The notes: generated from the letters alone by a model not told the origin. A DNA stretch of 64,000 nt from Burkholderiales bacterium (GCA_025354165.1 JANXNI010000038.1:31484-95483), one strand, 5' to 3'. Positions 1 through 8,467 are shown, counted from the stretch's first letter. Program-made: numbers and translations.

Positions 1-189
1 GAAAAAAATCCGCAAAATCAGGTCGCTGAATTTACGTTGTCCCCGTTGGCGGGCCGCGCCCGTGTAGCAACGCGCATCCGCCTTGCGCTGTCGCAGCAAC
101 TGGTTGCGGTCGCCAAAATGAACGACGGCAGTTGCTGGACGCACACCGTCGAAGTCCTCGTCACCATTGCTTCGTGCATCGAGGAGTAA
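1..189 (+). CDS. soxY: SoxY thiosulfate-oxidation carrier protein, C-terminal part
   Basis: Frame 1 is open from the first base to TAA at 187-189, so only the last 62 residues are present. The segment (VAEFTLSPLAGRARVATRIR, then VAVAKMNDGSCW) looks like the C-terminal immunoglobulin-like part of SoxY, the periplasmic protein that carries sulfur intermediates on a C-terminal cysteine and pairs with SoxZ. soxZ starts 6 bases downstream, which supports the call. The tail is odd: it ends ASCIEE, with one cysteine four residues from the end, rather than the classical GGCGG swinging arm. The first part of the gene lies outside the window. The family call is fairly secure; whether the tail is functional is unknown. 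Confidence 0.85.
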   Translation, partial: EKNPQNQVAEFTLSPLAGRARVATRIRLALSQQLVAVAKMNDGSCWTHTVEVLVTIASCIEE

Positions 190-194
190 CGGCA

Positions 195-539
195 ATGGCG
201 CGCGCACTCATCACTGTCCCAAGAACTGCCAAACGCGGCGAAATTCTCGAAATTCGCGCACTGGTGCAACACCCAATGGAGACCGGCTATCGGCGCTCCA
301 GCGAAGGCGATTTACTGCCACGCGATCTGATCCGACGATTCTCCTGTCGCTTTGTGGAAAGCGGCAAAACCGACGATACGGGCGTGATTGTGATCGCGGC
401 GACACTGCACGCCGCCATCGCCGCCAACCCCTATCTGTCGTTCAACCTGCGTGCCGCTACGAGCGGCACACTGGCGTTTAACTGGGAAGGCGACAATGGT
501 TTCAGTCATCGCGAACAAGTTGCGCTGATCGTGACCTGA
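195..539 (+). CDS. soxZ: SoxZ thiosulfate-oxidation carrier subunit
   Basis: A protein of 114 residues, the usual SoxZ size. SoxZ forms the periplasmic SoxYZ heterodimer, and SoxY carries the covalently bound sulfur substrate. Recognisable SoxZ features are the start (PRTAKRGEILEIRALVQHPM), the arginine-rich turn before RRFSCRF, and the AIAANPYLSFN and SGTLAFNW strands. The ORF track extends upstream to 132, but that overlaps soxY. The ATG at 195, five bases after the soxY stop, is the natural start and suggests coupled translation. No signal peptide is seen, which fits co-export with SoxY. soxA follows after one base. Confidence 0.92.
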   Translation: MARALITVPRTAKRGEILEIRALVQHPMETGYRRSSEGDLLPRDLIRRFSCRFVESGKTDDTGVIVIAATLHAAIAANPYLSFNLRAATSGTLAFNWEGDNGFSHREQVALIVT

Positions 540-540
540 T

Positions 541-1314
541 ATGCGGAAGATCGGTGTTGCCACGCGGGTGATCGCGCTCGCAATGCTGGGGTTTGTGTCA
601 TTGGCCGTAGCGCAAAGCACCCGCCAATCTGGCTTCGATTTCATGCAACCCGCGACGCAGGCATTGCAAAAGGATGACACGCAAAATCCCGCGATGCTCT
701 GGGTGAAAGACGGACAAGCCATCTGGGCGCAGCGCGACGGTGCGACCCAAAAATCCTGCGCTGACTGCCACGGGGACATCAAGCGCACGCGCGGCGTAGC
801 AGCACGCTATCCGCAATACTCAGCTGAGGCCAAAGGCGTCATCAACCTGAGCCAGCAAATCAATCAGTGCCGCACCACGCACCAGCAGGCGAAAGCATGG
901 CCCGCTGAAGACGCATCGCTGCTCGGTGTCGAGACCGCAATCGCCGTCGAATCTCGTGGCCAACCCCTCGCGCCACCCGCGCAATCGCAACTGGTCGATG
1001 CGCAGAAACGCGGCGAAGCAGCCTTTGACCGACGCATCGGCCAAGTGGATCTAAGCTGTCGTGATTGCCACGAATCACTCGCGGGCAAGCGCCTCGGTGG
1101 CAACATCATCCCGCAGGGCCACCCGACGGGTTATCCGATCTATCGCCTTGAATGGCAAGCCGTCGGTAGTCTGCAACGACGACTGCGCAACTGCATGACA
1201 GCCGTGCGTTCGGAGCCGTATCCGTACGGCGCAAGCGAACTGGTCGACCTTGAGGCTTATCTGGCCAACCGCGCAGCCGGGATGCAGCTCGAATCGCCGG
1301 GCGTGCGGCCTTAA
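541..1314 (+). CDS. soxA: SoxA diheme c-type cytochrome, L-cysteine S-thiosulfotransferase subunit
   Basis: A 257-aa exported cytochrome. SoxA with SoxX joins thiosulfate oxidatively to the cysteine of SoxY. A signal peptide (residues 1 to about 24, ending LAVAQ) is followed by two heme attachment sites, CADCH near residue 73 and CRDCH near residue 173. A conserved RNCMTAVRSEPYPYG segment carries Cys about 218, the distal heme ligand that is modified to a persulfide in characterised SoxA proteins. Length and motif order match diheme SoxA. It begins one base after the soxZ stop. No soxX or soxB follows in the window: the next genes are convergent and unrelated, so the rest of the sox cluster is upstream or elsewhere. 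Confidence 0.93.
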   Translation: MRKIGVATRVIALAMLGFVSLAVAQSTRQSGFDFMQPATQALQKDDTQNPAMLWVKDGQAIWAQRDGATQKSCADCHGDIKRTRGVAARYPQYSAEAKGVINLSQQINQCRTTHQQAKAWPAEDASLLGVETAIAVESRGQPLAPPAQSQLVDAQKRGEAAFDRRIGQVDLSCRDCHESLAGKRLGGNIIPQGHPTGYPIYRLEWQAVGSLQRRLRNCMTAVRSEPYPYGASELVDLEAYLANRAAGMQLESPGVRP

Positions 1315-1321
1315 GTTTCTG

Positions 1322-1443
1322 CATCAGCTTTTATGTTAAATGACGGCTGCATAGGGGCTATATCCACATATTGTCAAATATCGACTTGTTGAATTATATG
1401 AGTCTAGCCCTTGATCAGAGGCGGTTTCAGCATCAAGCTGATG
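1322..1443. repeat. Palindromic dispersed element, copy A
   Basis: A 122-bp imperfect inverted repeat. The left arm begins CATCAGCTT and runs through TGACGGCTG and AGGGGCTA. The right arm mirrors it (TAGCCC ... AAGCTGATG). The midpoint falls exactly on TCGA at 1381-1384. It lies between the convergent soxA and the dppF-type ATPase gene, and supplies the last 11 bases of the ATPase gene, including its stop codon. The same architecture is found in five other intact copies in the window. Confidence 0.85.
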
Positions 1444-2485
1444 TGGCGAGTGTGGGTGAACTCACTGCCGCTGAAGCTGCAAAACAAGCCACTTGCCTTC
1501 CCTTCAAACGCAGCAATTCGGGGCGCGACTGGTCACACGGTTCGAACCTGCGCGGACAGCGCGGATTGAACGCACAGCCCGCTGGCGGATTTAGCGGATT
1601 CGGCACTTCACCGGCGACCGGTGTGCGTGCTTTGCCCGTCATGTGCAAGTCGGGAATCGCGTCGAGCAGCATGCGCGTGTACGGATGTTGCGGGTCACCA
1701 AAAACTTCTTTTTTGTCGCCAATCTCTACCAGGCGTCCGAGATACATCACGCCCACACGATCTGCGATGTGATGCACGACTTGCAGGTTGTGCGAGATGA
1801 AAAGGTAGGTGAGCCCCATTTCACGCTGCAAATCTTTCATGAGGTTCAGCACCTGCGCCTGTACCGAAACATCAAGCGCGGACGTCGGTTCATCGCAGAT
1901 CAGAAATTCCGGATTGCTCGCTAACGCGCGCGCAATCGAGATGCGCTGACGCTGTCCGCCAGAGAATTGATGCGGATACTTTTCACCGTCTTTCGCTGTG
2001 AGCTTGACGAAGCCGAGCAGCTCGGCGACGCGCTTGTCGAGCGCTGCTCCGTTGGCAATGAGCTTGTGCGTGCGGATCGGTTCGGCCACGATGTCGGCGA
2101 CGCGCCAGCGTGGATTCAGGCTCGCGTACGGATCCTGAAAAATCATCTGCACTTTGCGGCGTAGCGCACGAGCCGCATCGTTGTTCGAAGTCAGCGCGAT
2201 TTTCATGTCCTGACCATCGATGGTCACGCTGCCGGTGGACGATGCGTAAAGACCCACGATCAGCTTGGCAACCGTCGATTTGCCGCAGCCAGACTCACCG
2301 ACCAGCGCCAGTGTTTCACCGCGCTGAATGTCGAAACTCAGATCACTCACCGCATGCAAAAAGCTCTGCGGCTTGCGCTCGATGACGCGGTTAAGCCACG
2401 GTGCGGAAACGTCGAAGGTCTTGCTGACGTTCTTTAACTGCACAAACGCGTCAGTCGTTTGACGTCTTACCGAAGGCGTCGTCAT
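1433..2485 (-). CDS. Peptide-type ABC transporter ATPase (DppF/OppF family)
   Basis: A 350-aa cytoplasmic ATPase that would power uptake of peptides or similar solutes through the DppB/DppC-type permeases of this operon. Motifs: Walker [10 protein letters not shown] (about residues 63-71), Q-loop [13 protein letters not shown], signature [15 protein letters not shown], Walker B LICDEP, and H-loop FISHNL. The C-terminal oligopeptide-transporter extension with four cysteines ([14 protein letters not shown]) is typical of DppD/DppF ATPases and may hold an iron-sulfur cluster. It overlaps the upstream dppD-type gene by four bases (ATGA-type coupling). It is the last gene of the operon, and its stop codon lies inside palindromic element A. 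Confidence 0.92.
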   Translation of the reverse strand: MTTPSVRRQTTDAFVQLKNVSKTFDVSAPWLNRVIERKPQSFLHAVSDLSFDIQRGETLALVGESGCGKSTVAKLIVGLYASSTGSVTIDGQDMKIALTSNNDAARALRRKVQMIFQDPYASLNPRWRVADIVAEPIRTHKLIANGAALDKRVAELLGFVKLTAKDGEKYPHQFSGGQRQRISIARALASNPEFLICDEPTSALDVSVQAQVLNLMKDLQREMGLTYLFISHNLQVVHHIADRVGVMYLGRLVEIGDKKEVFGDPQHPYTRMLLDAIPDLHMTGKARTPVAGEVPNPLNPPAGCAFNPRCPRRFEPCDQSRPELLRLKGRQVACFAASAAVSSPTLATSA

Positions 2486-3480
2486 TGCGCGAGTCTCGAT
2501 TCATTGTGCACGAGTCGCGATTCATGCAACCAGCAAGCGGCGCGCGATGCGGCGGCCAGCATCAATTCAGGGCGCGAGGTTTTGCACATGTCGAACACCT
2601 GCGCGCAACGCGGATTGAACGCGCAGCCTTTCGGAATCGCATCAAGTCGCGGCATCGCGCCGTCGATCTGGATCAGGCGTTCACGATCACTTTCAAACTC
2701 AGGAATCGAGCCCATCAAACCAATCGTGTACGGATGCTGCGGCTTGTGAATCACGTCGGCGACTGGGCCAATTTCGGCAATGCGACCGGCATACATCACG
2801 GCCACTCGATCCGCCGTTTCGGCGATCACACCCATGTCGTGTGTGACCAGCATTACGGCGGTGCCGTGGTCACGACAGAGCCCTTTCAGCAAGGTGATGA
2901 TCTGCGCCTGAATCGACACATCGAGCGCCGTCGTCGGTTCATCGGCAATGATGACTTTAGGTTCTGCGGCCAGTGCCAGTGCAATCACAACGCGTTGACG
3001 CATGCCGCCCGAAAATTGGTGCGGATAGTGATTGATGCGTTCCCGAGCAGCCGGAATACCCACCTCTTCCAGCAATTTGACGGCGCGATCTTTCGCCGCC
3101 GCCGCACTCAAATCGAGGTGCGTGGTGATCGTTTCAACGAGCTGGCGACCCACGGTGTAGAGCGGGTTAAGGGAGGTCAACGGATCCTGAAAAATCGCAC
3201 CGATCTGACGGCCACGAATCTTCCTCATCGCCTCATACGGAAGGTTGTCGATGCGTTGGCCATCGAGCAGAATTTCGCCACCAGCGATGCGTCCCGGCGG
3301 TTCCAGCAAACCAATAATCGCCGCACCGGTAAGCGATTTGCCCGCACCTGATTCGCCAACGACGCCCAGCACTTCACCGGGAGCAATCGAAAAAGACACG
3401 TCATCAACCGCTGTCAACAAGCCACGCCGGTTCGGAAATTCGATACGCAGATTCTTTACTTCTAGCAGGGGCTTTGACAT
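2482..3480 (-). CDS. Peptide-type ABC transporter ATPase (DppD/OppD family)
   Basis: A 332-aa ATPase, partner of the downstream DppF-type subunit. Walker A is GESGAGKSL (about residues 42-50), with an Ala where most paralogues have Cys. The signature is [15 protein letters not shown], Walker B is VIIADEP, and the D-loop TTALDVS and H-loop LVTHDMG are intact. The C-terminal cysteine-containing extension (CAFNPRCAQVFDMC) is present. The C-terminus ends in a short duplicated peptide (HESRLVHNESRL) encoded by a DNA tandem repeat. The start follows a 38-base gap after the lipoprotein gene. Confidence 0.92.
   Translation of the reverse strand: MSKPLLEVKNLRIEFPNRRGLLTAVDDVSFSIAPGEVLGVVGESGAGKSLTGAAIIGLLEPPGRIAGGEILLDGQRIDNLPYEAMRKIRGRQIGAIFQDPLTSLNPLYTVGRQLVETITTHLDLSAAAAKDRAVKLLEEVGIPAARERINHYPHQFSGGMRQRVVIALALAAEPKVIIADEPTTALDVSIQAQIITLLKGLCRDHGTAVMLVTHDMGVIAETADRVAVMYAGRIAEIGPVADVIHKPQHPYTIGLMGSIPEFESDRERLIQIDGAMPRLDAIPKGCAFNPRCAQVFDMCKTSRPELMLAAASRAACWLHESRLVHNESRLAQ
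2488..2525. repeat. Short imperfect tandem duplication at the 3' end of the dppD-type gene
   Basis: Two near-identical copies of an 18-20 base unit (GAGTCTCGATTCAT and GAGTCGCGATTCAT) sit side by side. They encode the repeated HESRL/NESRL peptide at the extreme C-terminus of the DppD-type ATPase. This looks like a local slippage duplication that kept the reading frame. Confidence 0.7.
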
Positions 3481-3518
3481 TGGCGATCTGTAGGAATTGA
3501 GGCGCGGTTTTCGAATGC

Positions 3519-3986
3519 TTAAGTGCGCTTCGGCATCGGGATCGCGCGCGGAGGCTCGATTAACGACGTGTCAGACGGAACGATCACGGGCTGCGCTGGC
3601 GCACCGCTTGTAGGCTGACAGCCCGGTACCGCTTCGGCATGATCAATCACCAATTCGAAATCACGCGAATAGTCGCTTTTGCGCTGCGCGGCGAGCCAAT
3701 AACGCACGCACTTTTCGGTCTTGAAGGTGAACGCTTTGCGATCCGGCAAATAGCTGGCGATGGTCGGCGCCGCATCAATCACCAGTTCATGCACGCCCGC
3801 GTCAACGCGACGCGGCGTGATCGTGCTGTATTCGCCATCAACGGCCACGATGCTGACCGGGTATCGATGCAGGTGGGTGCGCGTGTAAAGGCGACCATCC
3901 AGCACCGTTTCCCACTGATGTGCGCATGCCGTCAACCCGACAACTGACGCAGTGGCCAAGATCAAACTACCGAGAAGTTTTTTCAT
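3519..3986 (-). CDS. Small exported lipoprotein of unknown function
   Basis: The ORF track starts at 4112, but the ATG at 3986 has a GGGAG Shine-Dalgarno seven bases upstream and begins a clear lipoprotein signal (MKKLLGSLILATASVVGLTAC, lipobox LTAC). The mature protein has about 135 residues, is rich in beta-type sequence, has two further cysteines (KCVRYW, PGCQP) and ends in a proline-rich tail. I do not recognise a family. It sits between dppC- and dppD-type genes on the same strand with short gaps (20 and 38 bases), so it is probably cotranscribed with the transporter. Whether it assists uptake or is only a passenger cannot be told from sequence. Confidence 0.75.
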   Translation of the reverse strand: MKKLLGSLILATASVVGLTACAHQWETVLDGRLYTRTHLHRYPVSIVAVDGEYSTITPRRVDAGVHELVIDAAPTIASYLPDRKAFTFKTEKCVRYWLAAQRKSDYSRDFELVIDHAEAVPGCQPTSGAPAQPVIVPSDTSLIEPPRAIPMPKRT

Positions 3987-4006
3987 CGCACGCTCCCACG
4001 AAAAAG

Positions 4007-4918
4007 CTATTGGAGTTTCGGATTTAACGCGTCGCGAAGCCAGTCTCCGACCAGATTCACCGACACCACCATGACGATTAATGCAATCCCCGGAAATACC
4101 GTAATCCACCACTCGCCGGAGAACAAGTAGTTTTGCCCCTCGCTGATCAGGGTGCCGAGCGACGGTTGTGTAGGCGGCATGCCGACACCAAGAAATGACA
4201 GAGTGGCCTCGGCAATGATGGCGTTAGCGATGTTCAACGTCGCGATCACCAGCACCGGGCCGAGCACGTTCGGTAGCACATGGCGAACCATGATGGCCAT
4301 CTTCGACACGCCGATGACACGCGCCGCCTGCACATATTCCTTGCTCTTTTCAACCAGCGTCGAACCGCGTACGGTACGCGCATATTGCACCCAGCCGGTC
4401 AAGCCAATCGAAAAAATAATCACGTACAAAGCCAGCGAATCCTGCAAGTCGCGCGGCACGAACTGTCGACCAATGCCACTGATCAAAAGCGCCACCAGAA
4501 TGGCTGGAAACGTGAGCTGAATGTCCGCGATTCGCATGATGATGCTGTCGACGCGGCCGCCGACATAGCCCGCGAGCAAACCGAGTCCGACCCCCATCAC
4601 AATGGACATCGCCACAGCACACAACGCCACCAGAAGCGATATACGGCTGCCGTACATGATGGTCGACAAAATGTCCCGGCCCTGCTGATCCGTGCCGAGC
4701 GGAAAATCTGCATTGCCGCTGGTGTTCCACATCGGTGGCAGGTTGGAATCCAGGAGCGATATTTGCGCGAGGTCGTACGGGTTATGCGGCGCGATGAGCG
4801 GCGCGAGCACCGCACCGAGAATGAACAGCAATGCCAGCACGGCGGCGATCATCGTCGCCGGTGAGCGCTTGAAGCTCCACCAGATATCGCTGTCAAAAAA
4901 ACGGGACATTGCTTCCAA
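4007..4918 (-). CDS. Peptide-type ABC transporter permease (DppC/OppC family)
   Basis: A 303-aa inner-membrane permease with about six membrane segments. It shows the N-terminal OppC/DppC domain (FKRSPATMIAAVLALLF then APHNPYDL), the FPLGTDQQGRDILS segment, and the cytoplasmic EAA loop (EYVQAARVIGVSKMAIMVRHVLPN) that docks on the ATPases. The start may be ATG 4918 or the Met three residues later. It is separated from its DppB-type partner by the two amidohydrolase genes, which is not the usual dppB-dppC adjacency. Confidence 0.92.
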   Translation of the reverse strand: MEAMSRFFDSDIWWSFKRSPATMIAAVLALLFILGAVLAPLIAPHNPYDLAQISLLDSNLPPMWNTSGNADFPLGTDQQGRDILSTIMYGSRISLLVALCAVAMSIVMGVGLGLLAGYVGGRVDSIIMRIADIQLTFPAILVALLISGIGRQFVPRDLQDSLALYVIIFSIGLTGWVQYARTVRGSTLVEKSKEYVQAARVIGVSKMAIMVRHVLPNVLGPVLVIATLNIANAIIAEATLSFLGVGMPPTQPSLGTLISEGQNYLFSGEWWITVFPGIALIVMVVSVNLVGDWLRDALNPKLQ

Positions 4919-5002
4919 AATTTACCTGTCAATTATCGTACTAACGATTGTCGTAAGCTGGCACTACCCGCCCTATGTTTACCTCTTACGCGGAGCCTGC
5001 AA

Positions 5003-6178
5003 TCACAGCGGCAACCCCCGTTCAGCCAACCGCGAAAAATACCGAACACCATTCGGAATGATTTCATCGCAAAAATCGTACCGCGTGTTATGCAACGGCA
5101 ATATCTCCGCCGTATTTTTCTGACCGATCACGGCGTAACAACCGGGTCGCTTCTGAAGCATGAACGAAAAGTCCTCGCCACCCATAGACGGCGTGTAATT
5201 ACCGTCGGCATTTTCTTCACCCCACACTTCGGCAGCGGCCTGACGCGCAAATTCAACTTCCGCAGCCGTATTGATGACCGACGGATAAAGCCGGTCGTAT
5301 TTGAGAGTCCCCTTGGCGCGATGTGCGTCGCAAATGCCTTGCACCATTTCTGCCAGACGCGCTTCAATCAGGTCGCGCGTCGCCGCGTCATAGGTGCGCA
5401 CCGTTCCAGTCATCTTTACACTATCAGGCACCACATTGAATGCGGGCAAATTGCCGCCTTCAATTGCGCTAATGCCGACCACCGCGGTTTCCAGCGGGCT
5501 CACATTGCGCGACACAATCGTCTGCGCGGCGAGCACGATATTCGCCGCCACGGTCATCGGATCACAGAGCAAATGCGGCCTTGCAGCGTGCCCACCTTTG
5601 CCGCTCACTTCAATCGTAAAGCCGTCCGCCGACGCCATAAACGGCCCAACGCGCGTGCCCCATTTGCCCAGTTCCAGATCAGGGCGATTGTGAACTGCAA
5701 AGATGCGATCACAATCAAAGCGATCAAACAGACCTTCTTTCACCATTAAATCGCCGCCACCACCGCCTTCTTCTGCGGGTTGAAAAATCACGTGTACGGT
5801 ACCGGCAAAATTTCGTGTTTCGGCAAGGTAGCGCGCCGCACCGAGGAGCATCGTGGTGTGCCCATCGTGGCCGCAGGCGTGCATAACTTTTGACGCTTTT
5901 GAAGCATGAAGAAACGAGTTTTTTTCCTGCATCGGCAACGCATCCATATCGGCGCGGAAGCCAATGGTGCCGCCACTGCGTTTGCCTTTGATAACGCCCA
6001 CCAAACCGGTTTTGGCGATGCCGGTGTGCACTTCATCAACGCCATAGGCGCGCAGCCTCTCTGCAACCAAAGCAGACGTTCGCGTTTCCAGATAGCCGAG
6101 TTCCGGATTGGCGTGAATGTCGCGACGAATCGCAACGAGATCGCTGACGAATGAATCGGGAAGGTCGTTCAATTTCAT
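5003..6178 (-). CDS. M20-family metal-dependent amidohydrolase (hippurate hydrolase / N-acyl-amino-acid hydrolase type), copy 2
   Basis: A 391-aa cytoplasmic M20D-type hydrolase that cleaves amide bonds of N-acyl or aryl amino acids or short peptides. Metal-binding features seen: HACGHDGHT, the acidic pair in QPAEEG, AVHNRPD, and C-terminal LPLHNTRYDF. The dimerisation (lid) domain contains SGKGGHAARPH. It overlaps the upstream homologue by four bases (6175-6178), and the two are clearly similar over their whole length, indicating tandem duplication. Its place between permease genes implies that it processes the imported substrate. Exact substrate is not deducible. Confidence 0.9.
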   Translation of the reverse strand: MKLNDLPDSFVSDLVAIRRDIHANPELGYLETRTSALVAERLRAYGVDEVHTGIAKTGLVGVIKGKRSGGTIGFRADMDALPMQEKNSFLHASKASKVMHACGHDGHTTMLLGAARYLAETRNFAGTVHVIFQPAEEGGGGGDLMVKEGLFDRFDCDRIFAVHNRPDLELGKWGTRVGPFMASADGFTIEVSGKGGHAARPHLLCDPMTVAANIVLAAQTIVSRNVSPLETAVVGISAIEGGNLPAFNVVPDSVKMTGTVRTYDAATRDLIEARLAEMVQGICDAHRAKGTLKYDRLYPSVINTAAEVEFARQAAAEVWGEENADGNYTPSMGGEDFSFMLQKRPGCYAVIGQKNTAEILPLHNTRYDFCDEIIPNGVRYFSRLAERGLPL

Positions 6179-7359
6179 TCAAGTTCCTTCTCGGCAATCG
6201 CCGCCAACAACCCGGCGCCATTCGGAATGATGCGGTCATCGAAGTCGTAGCAAGTGTGGTGAATCGGGAATCCACCCTCGCGCCCCTGCCCGACCCAGAT
6301 ATACGCACCGGGAACAGCCTCCAGAAAGAATGCGAAGTCCTCGCCGCCAGTGTTCGGGAAAATTTCTGTGATCACGTTCTCAGGCCCGAACACGCCGCGA
6401 CCGACTTCGGCGGAGAGCTCCGCCTCCCGTTTGTGATTGATGGTCGCCGGGTATCCTTGAATGAAATTTACTTTGCCGGTCGAGCCGAACGCAGCGCAGG
6501 TGTGATCAACGATGAGATTTAACTTCTCAATCACCATCTTTTGCGCCTCTTTGCGATAGGTGCGCACGGTGCCGATCAGTTTCACTTCGCGAGGAATCAC
6601 GTTGTACGTGTTCATAACACCCGCTTCCATCGCACAGATAGAGACGACCACCGAATCAGCCGGATCAGCGTTGCGCGAGGCAATCGATTGGATCGCCGTG
6701 ATCACATGACCCGCCGCCAGCACCGGGTCAGAAACGAACTGCGGCATACCACCGTGACCGCCTTTGCCTTCAATCGTAATTTCGATGCGATCCGCCGCCG
6801 CCATCATGGCACCGTTCCTCACCGCCATTGACCCCAGCGGCACCCAGGGTGCGTTGTGCAGGCCATAAAAAGCATGAATCGGGAAGCGCTCAAACAGGCC
6901 GTCCTCCATCATCGCCTTAGCGCCTGCAGCGCCCTCTTCTGCAGGCTGAAAAACGGCGTAAACCGTGCCGGAGAAATTGCGGGTCTTGGCTAGATAGCGT
7001 GCGGCGCCGAGCAGCATCGTTGTATGCCCGTCGTGCCCACAAGCGTGCATGTAGCCCTTGTTTTGCGAGGCGTACGGAAGCCGCGTTTCTTCGGTCATTG
7101 CGAGGCAATCCATGTCGGCGCGCAAACCGATATTGCGCGTGCCTGGACGATTGCCGCGAATGACGCCGACCACGCCGGTGCGACCGACACCGGTATGCAC
7201 CTCGTCAACGCCGTACGCCGTCAGTCGCTCGGCGACCAGCGCAGCGGTCCGTGTCTCTTTGTACGCGTGCTCGGGGTTGTTGTGAATATCACGTCGAATC
7301 GCAGTGAGATCACTGTGAAATTCGCGGATCGCTTCGGAGACTTTGCTAGGGTTGTACAT
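6175..7359 (-). CDS. M20-family metal-dependent amidohydrolase (hippurate hydrolase type), copy 1
   Basis: A 394-aa paralogue of the next gene. It starts IREFHSDLTAIRRDIHNNPE, a typical M20D N-terminus, and has HACGHDGHT, QPAEEGAAG, GLHNAPW, EGKGGHGGMP and the C-terminal PIHHTCYDFDD. All expected metal and catalytic residues appear intact, so both copies may be active with different specificities. It follows the dppB-type permease gene by 32 bases and overlaps copy 2 by four bases, so all three are probably in one transcript. Confidence 0.9.
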   Translation of the reverse strand: MYNPSKVSEAIREFHSDLTAIRRDIHNNPEHAYKETRTAALVAERLTAYGVDEVHTGVGRTGVVGVIRGNRPGTRNIGLRADMDCLAMTEETRLPYASQNKGYMHACGHDGHTTMLLGAARYLAKTRNFSGTVYAVFQPAEEGAAGAKAMMEDGLFERFPIHAFYGLHNAPWVPLGSMAVRNGAMMAAADRIEITIEGKGGHGGMPQFVSDPVLAAGHVITAIQSIASRNADPADSVVVSICAMEAGVMNTYNVIPREVKLIGTVRTYRKEAQKMVIEKLNLIVDHTCAAFGSTGKVNFIQGYPATINHKREAELSAEVGRGVFGPENVITEIFPNTGGEDFAFFLEAVPGAYIWVGQGREGGFPIHHTCYDFDDRIIPNGAGLLAAIAEKELE

Positions 7360-7391
7360 CTTAATCTCGGGGTAAAACTGGCAATTAAAAA

Positions 7392-8375
7392 TTAGTGGGC
7401 CGGCGAGGTTTGCTCAATACGCAACCGCGGATCCACCACGTAGTAAAGCAGGTCAACGATCAGGTTGATGCTGACGAACACGAACGAAATCAACACAAGG
7501 TAAGCTGCCATCACCGGGATGTCGGCAAACTGCACCGACTGAATGAAAAGAAAACCCATGCCGGGCCACTGAAAGACCGTCTCAGTGACGATGGCAAACG
7601 CAATGATGGTCCCCAGTTGCAGGCCCATAATCGTCATCACCGGAACCAGCGTATTTTTGAGCGCATGACCGAAGTGCACCGCGTTATTGGTCAAGCCGCG
7701 AGCGCGTGCAAACTTGATGTAGTCAGTGCGTAGCACTTCAAGCATTTCGCTACGCACCAGGCGCATGATCAGTGTCATCGTACCCAGTGAAAGCGTGACC
7801 GACGGCAGCACCAGCGCCTTGATGCCGCTCCAGGTCAACAGTCCCGTGCTCCACCAGCCGATTTGGGTGACATCGCCGCGAGAATAGGAAGGCAAAATTT
7901 GTAGCGTGACCGCGAACACGAGGATCAGCAGAATGCCGATAAGAAACGTCGGCAGGCTGACGCCAATCAACGAGACCATCAGCAGAAACTGTGAGAAAAC
8001 ACCATTACGCCGCAGCGCCGTGTAAACGCCCAAAACCACGCCGCCGACCAACGCCAGAATAGCGGCACAAAAAGCAAGTTCCAGAGTCGCAGGCAATCGC
8101 TCCTTAATCAATGTCGAGACCGGACGCGCCTGACGTAGCGAAAGCCCGAACTCACCGCTCACGGCATTGCCCACAAATGCGCCAAACTGAACATAAAATG
8201 GCTTGTCCAAACCGAGCGATTCGCGCAGCTCAACCTTTTGCTCTGGCGTCGCGTCTTGCCCGAGCATCATGTTGATCGGGTCGCCGACGTAGTTGAATAA
8301 GGAGAACGCAATAAATGCGACCACCAGCATGACGAGAGCAGCCTGAAACAGTCTTCGTAGTACGAACGCGAGCAT
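7392..8375 (-). CDS. Peptide-type ABC transporter permease (DppB/OppB family)
   Basis: A 327-aa membrane protein. The N-terminus (MLAFVLRRLFQAALVMLVVA) and NYVGDPINMMLGQ are typical of the DppB/OppB family. The EAA loop (DYIKFARARGLTNNAVHFGHALKN) is present, and the end YYVVDPRLRIE is a DppB hallmark. It is the first gene of the minus-strand operon, with a 92-base gap to rlmB that holds a strong hairpin. No classical Shine-Dalgarno is evident before the ATG at 8375. Confidence 0.92.
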   Translation of the reverse strand: MLAFVLRRLFQAALVMLVVAFIAFSLFNYVGDPINMMLGQDATPEQKVELRESLGLDKPFYVQFGAFVGNAVSGEFGLSLRQARPVSTLIKERLPATLELAFCAAILALVGGVVLGVYTALRRNGVFSQFLLMVSLIGVSLPTFLIGILLILVFAVTLQILPSYSRGDVTQIGWWSTGLLTWSGIKALVLPSVTLSLGTMTLIMRLVRSEMLEVLRTDYIKFARARGLTNNAVHFGHALKNTLVPVMTIMGLQLGTIIAFAIVTETVFQWPGMGFLFIQSVQFADIPVMAAYLVLISFVFVSINLIVDLLYYVVDPRLRIEQTSPAH

Positions 8376-8416
8376 GTGAGGAGCGCCAATCAGGAAGCGC
8401 TAATAGTACCCCGGTT

Positions 8417-8440
8417 AACGTAGGCGTCAGCGCCTGCGTT
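8417..8440. terminator. Hairpin between rlmB and the dppB-type gene
   Basis: AACGTAGGCG, a TCAG loop, then CGCCTGCGTT: a 10-bp stem with one G-T pair. On the plus strand it is followed by TTCTCTCT. In the direction of rlmB transcription there is no T-run, so it may be a weak or bidirectional terminator separating rlmB from the transporter operon. Confidence 0.5.
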
Positions 8441-8467
8441 TCTCTCTATGCGATCGCGCGAGTTTCG

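Noticed and set aside
2485-3351. 288-aa plus-strand ORF antisense to the dppD-type gene
   Set aside because: Shadow frame; composition and lack of motifs argue against a real protein.
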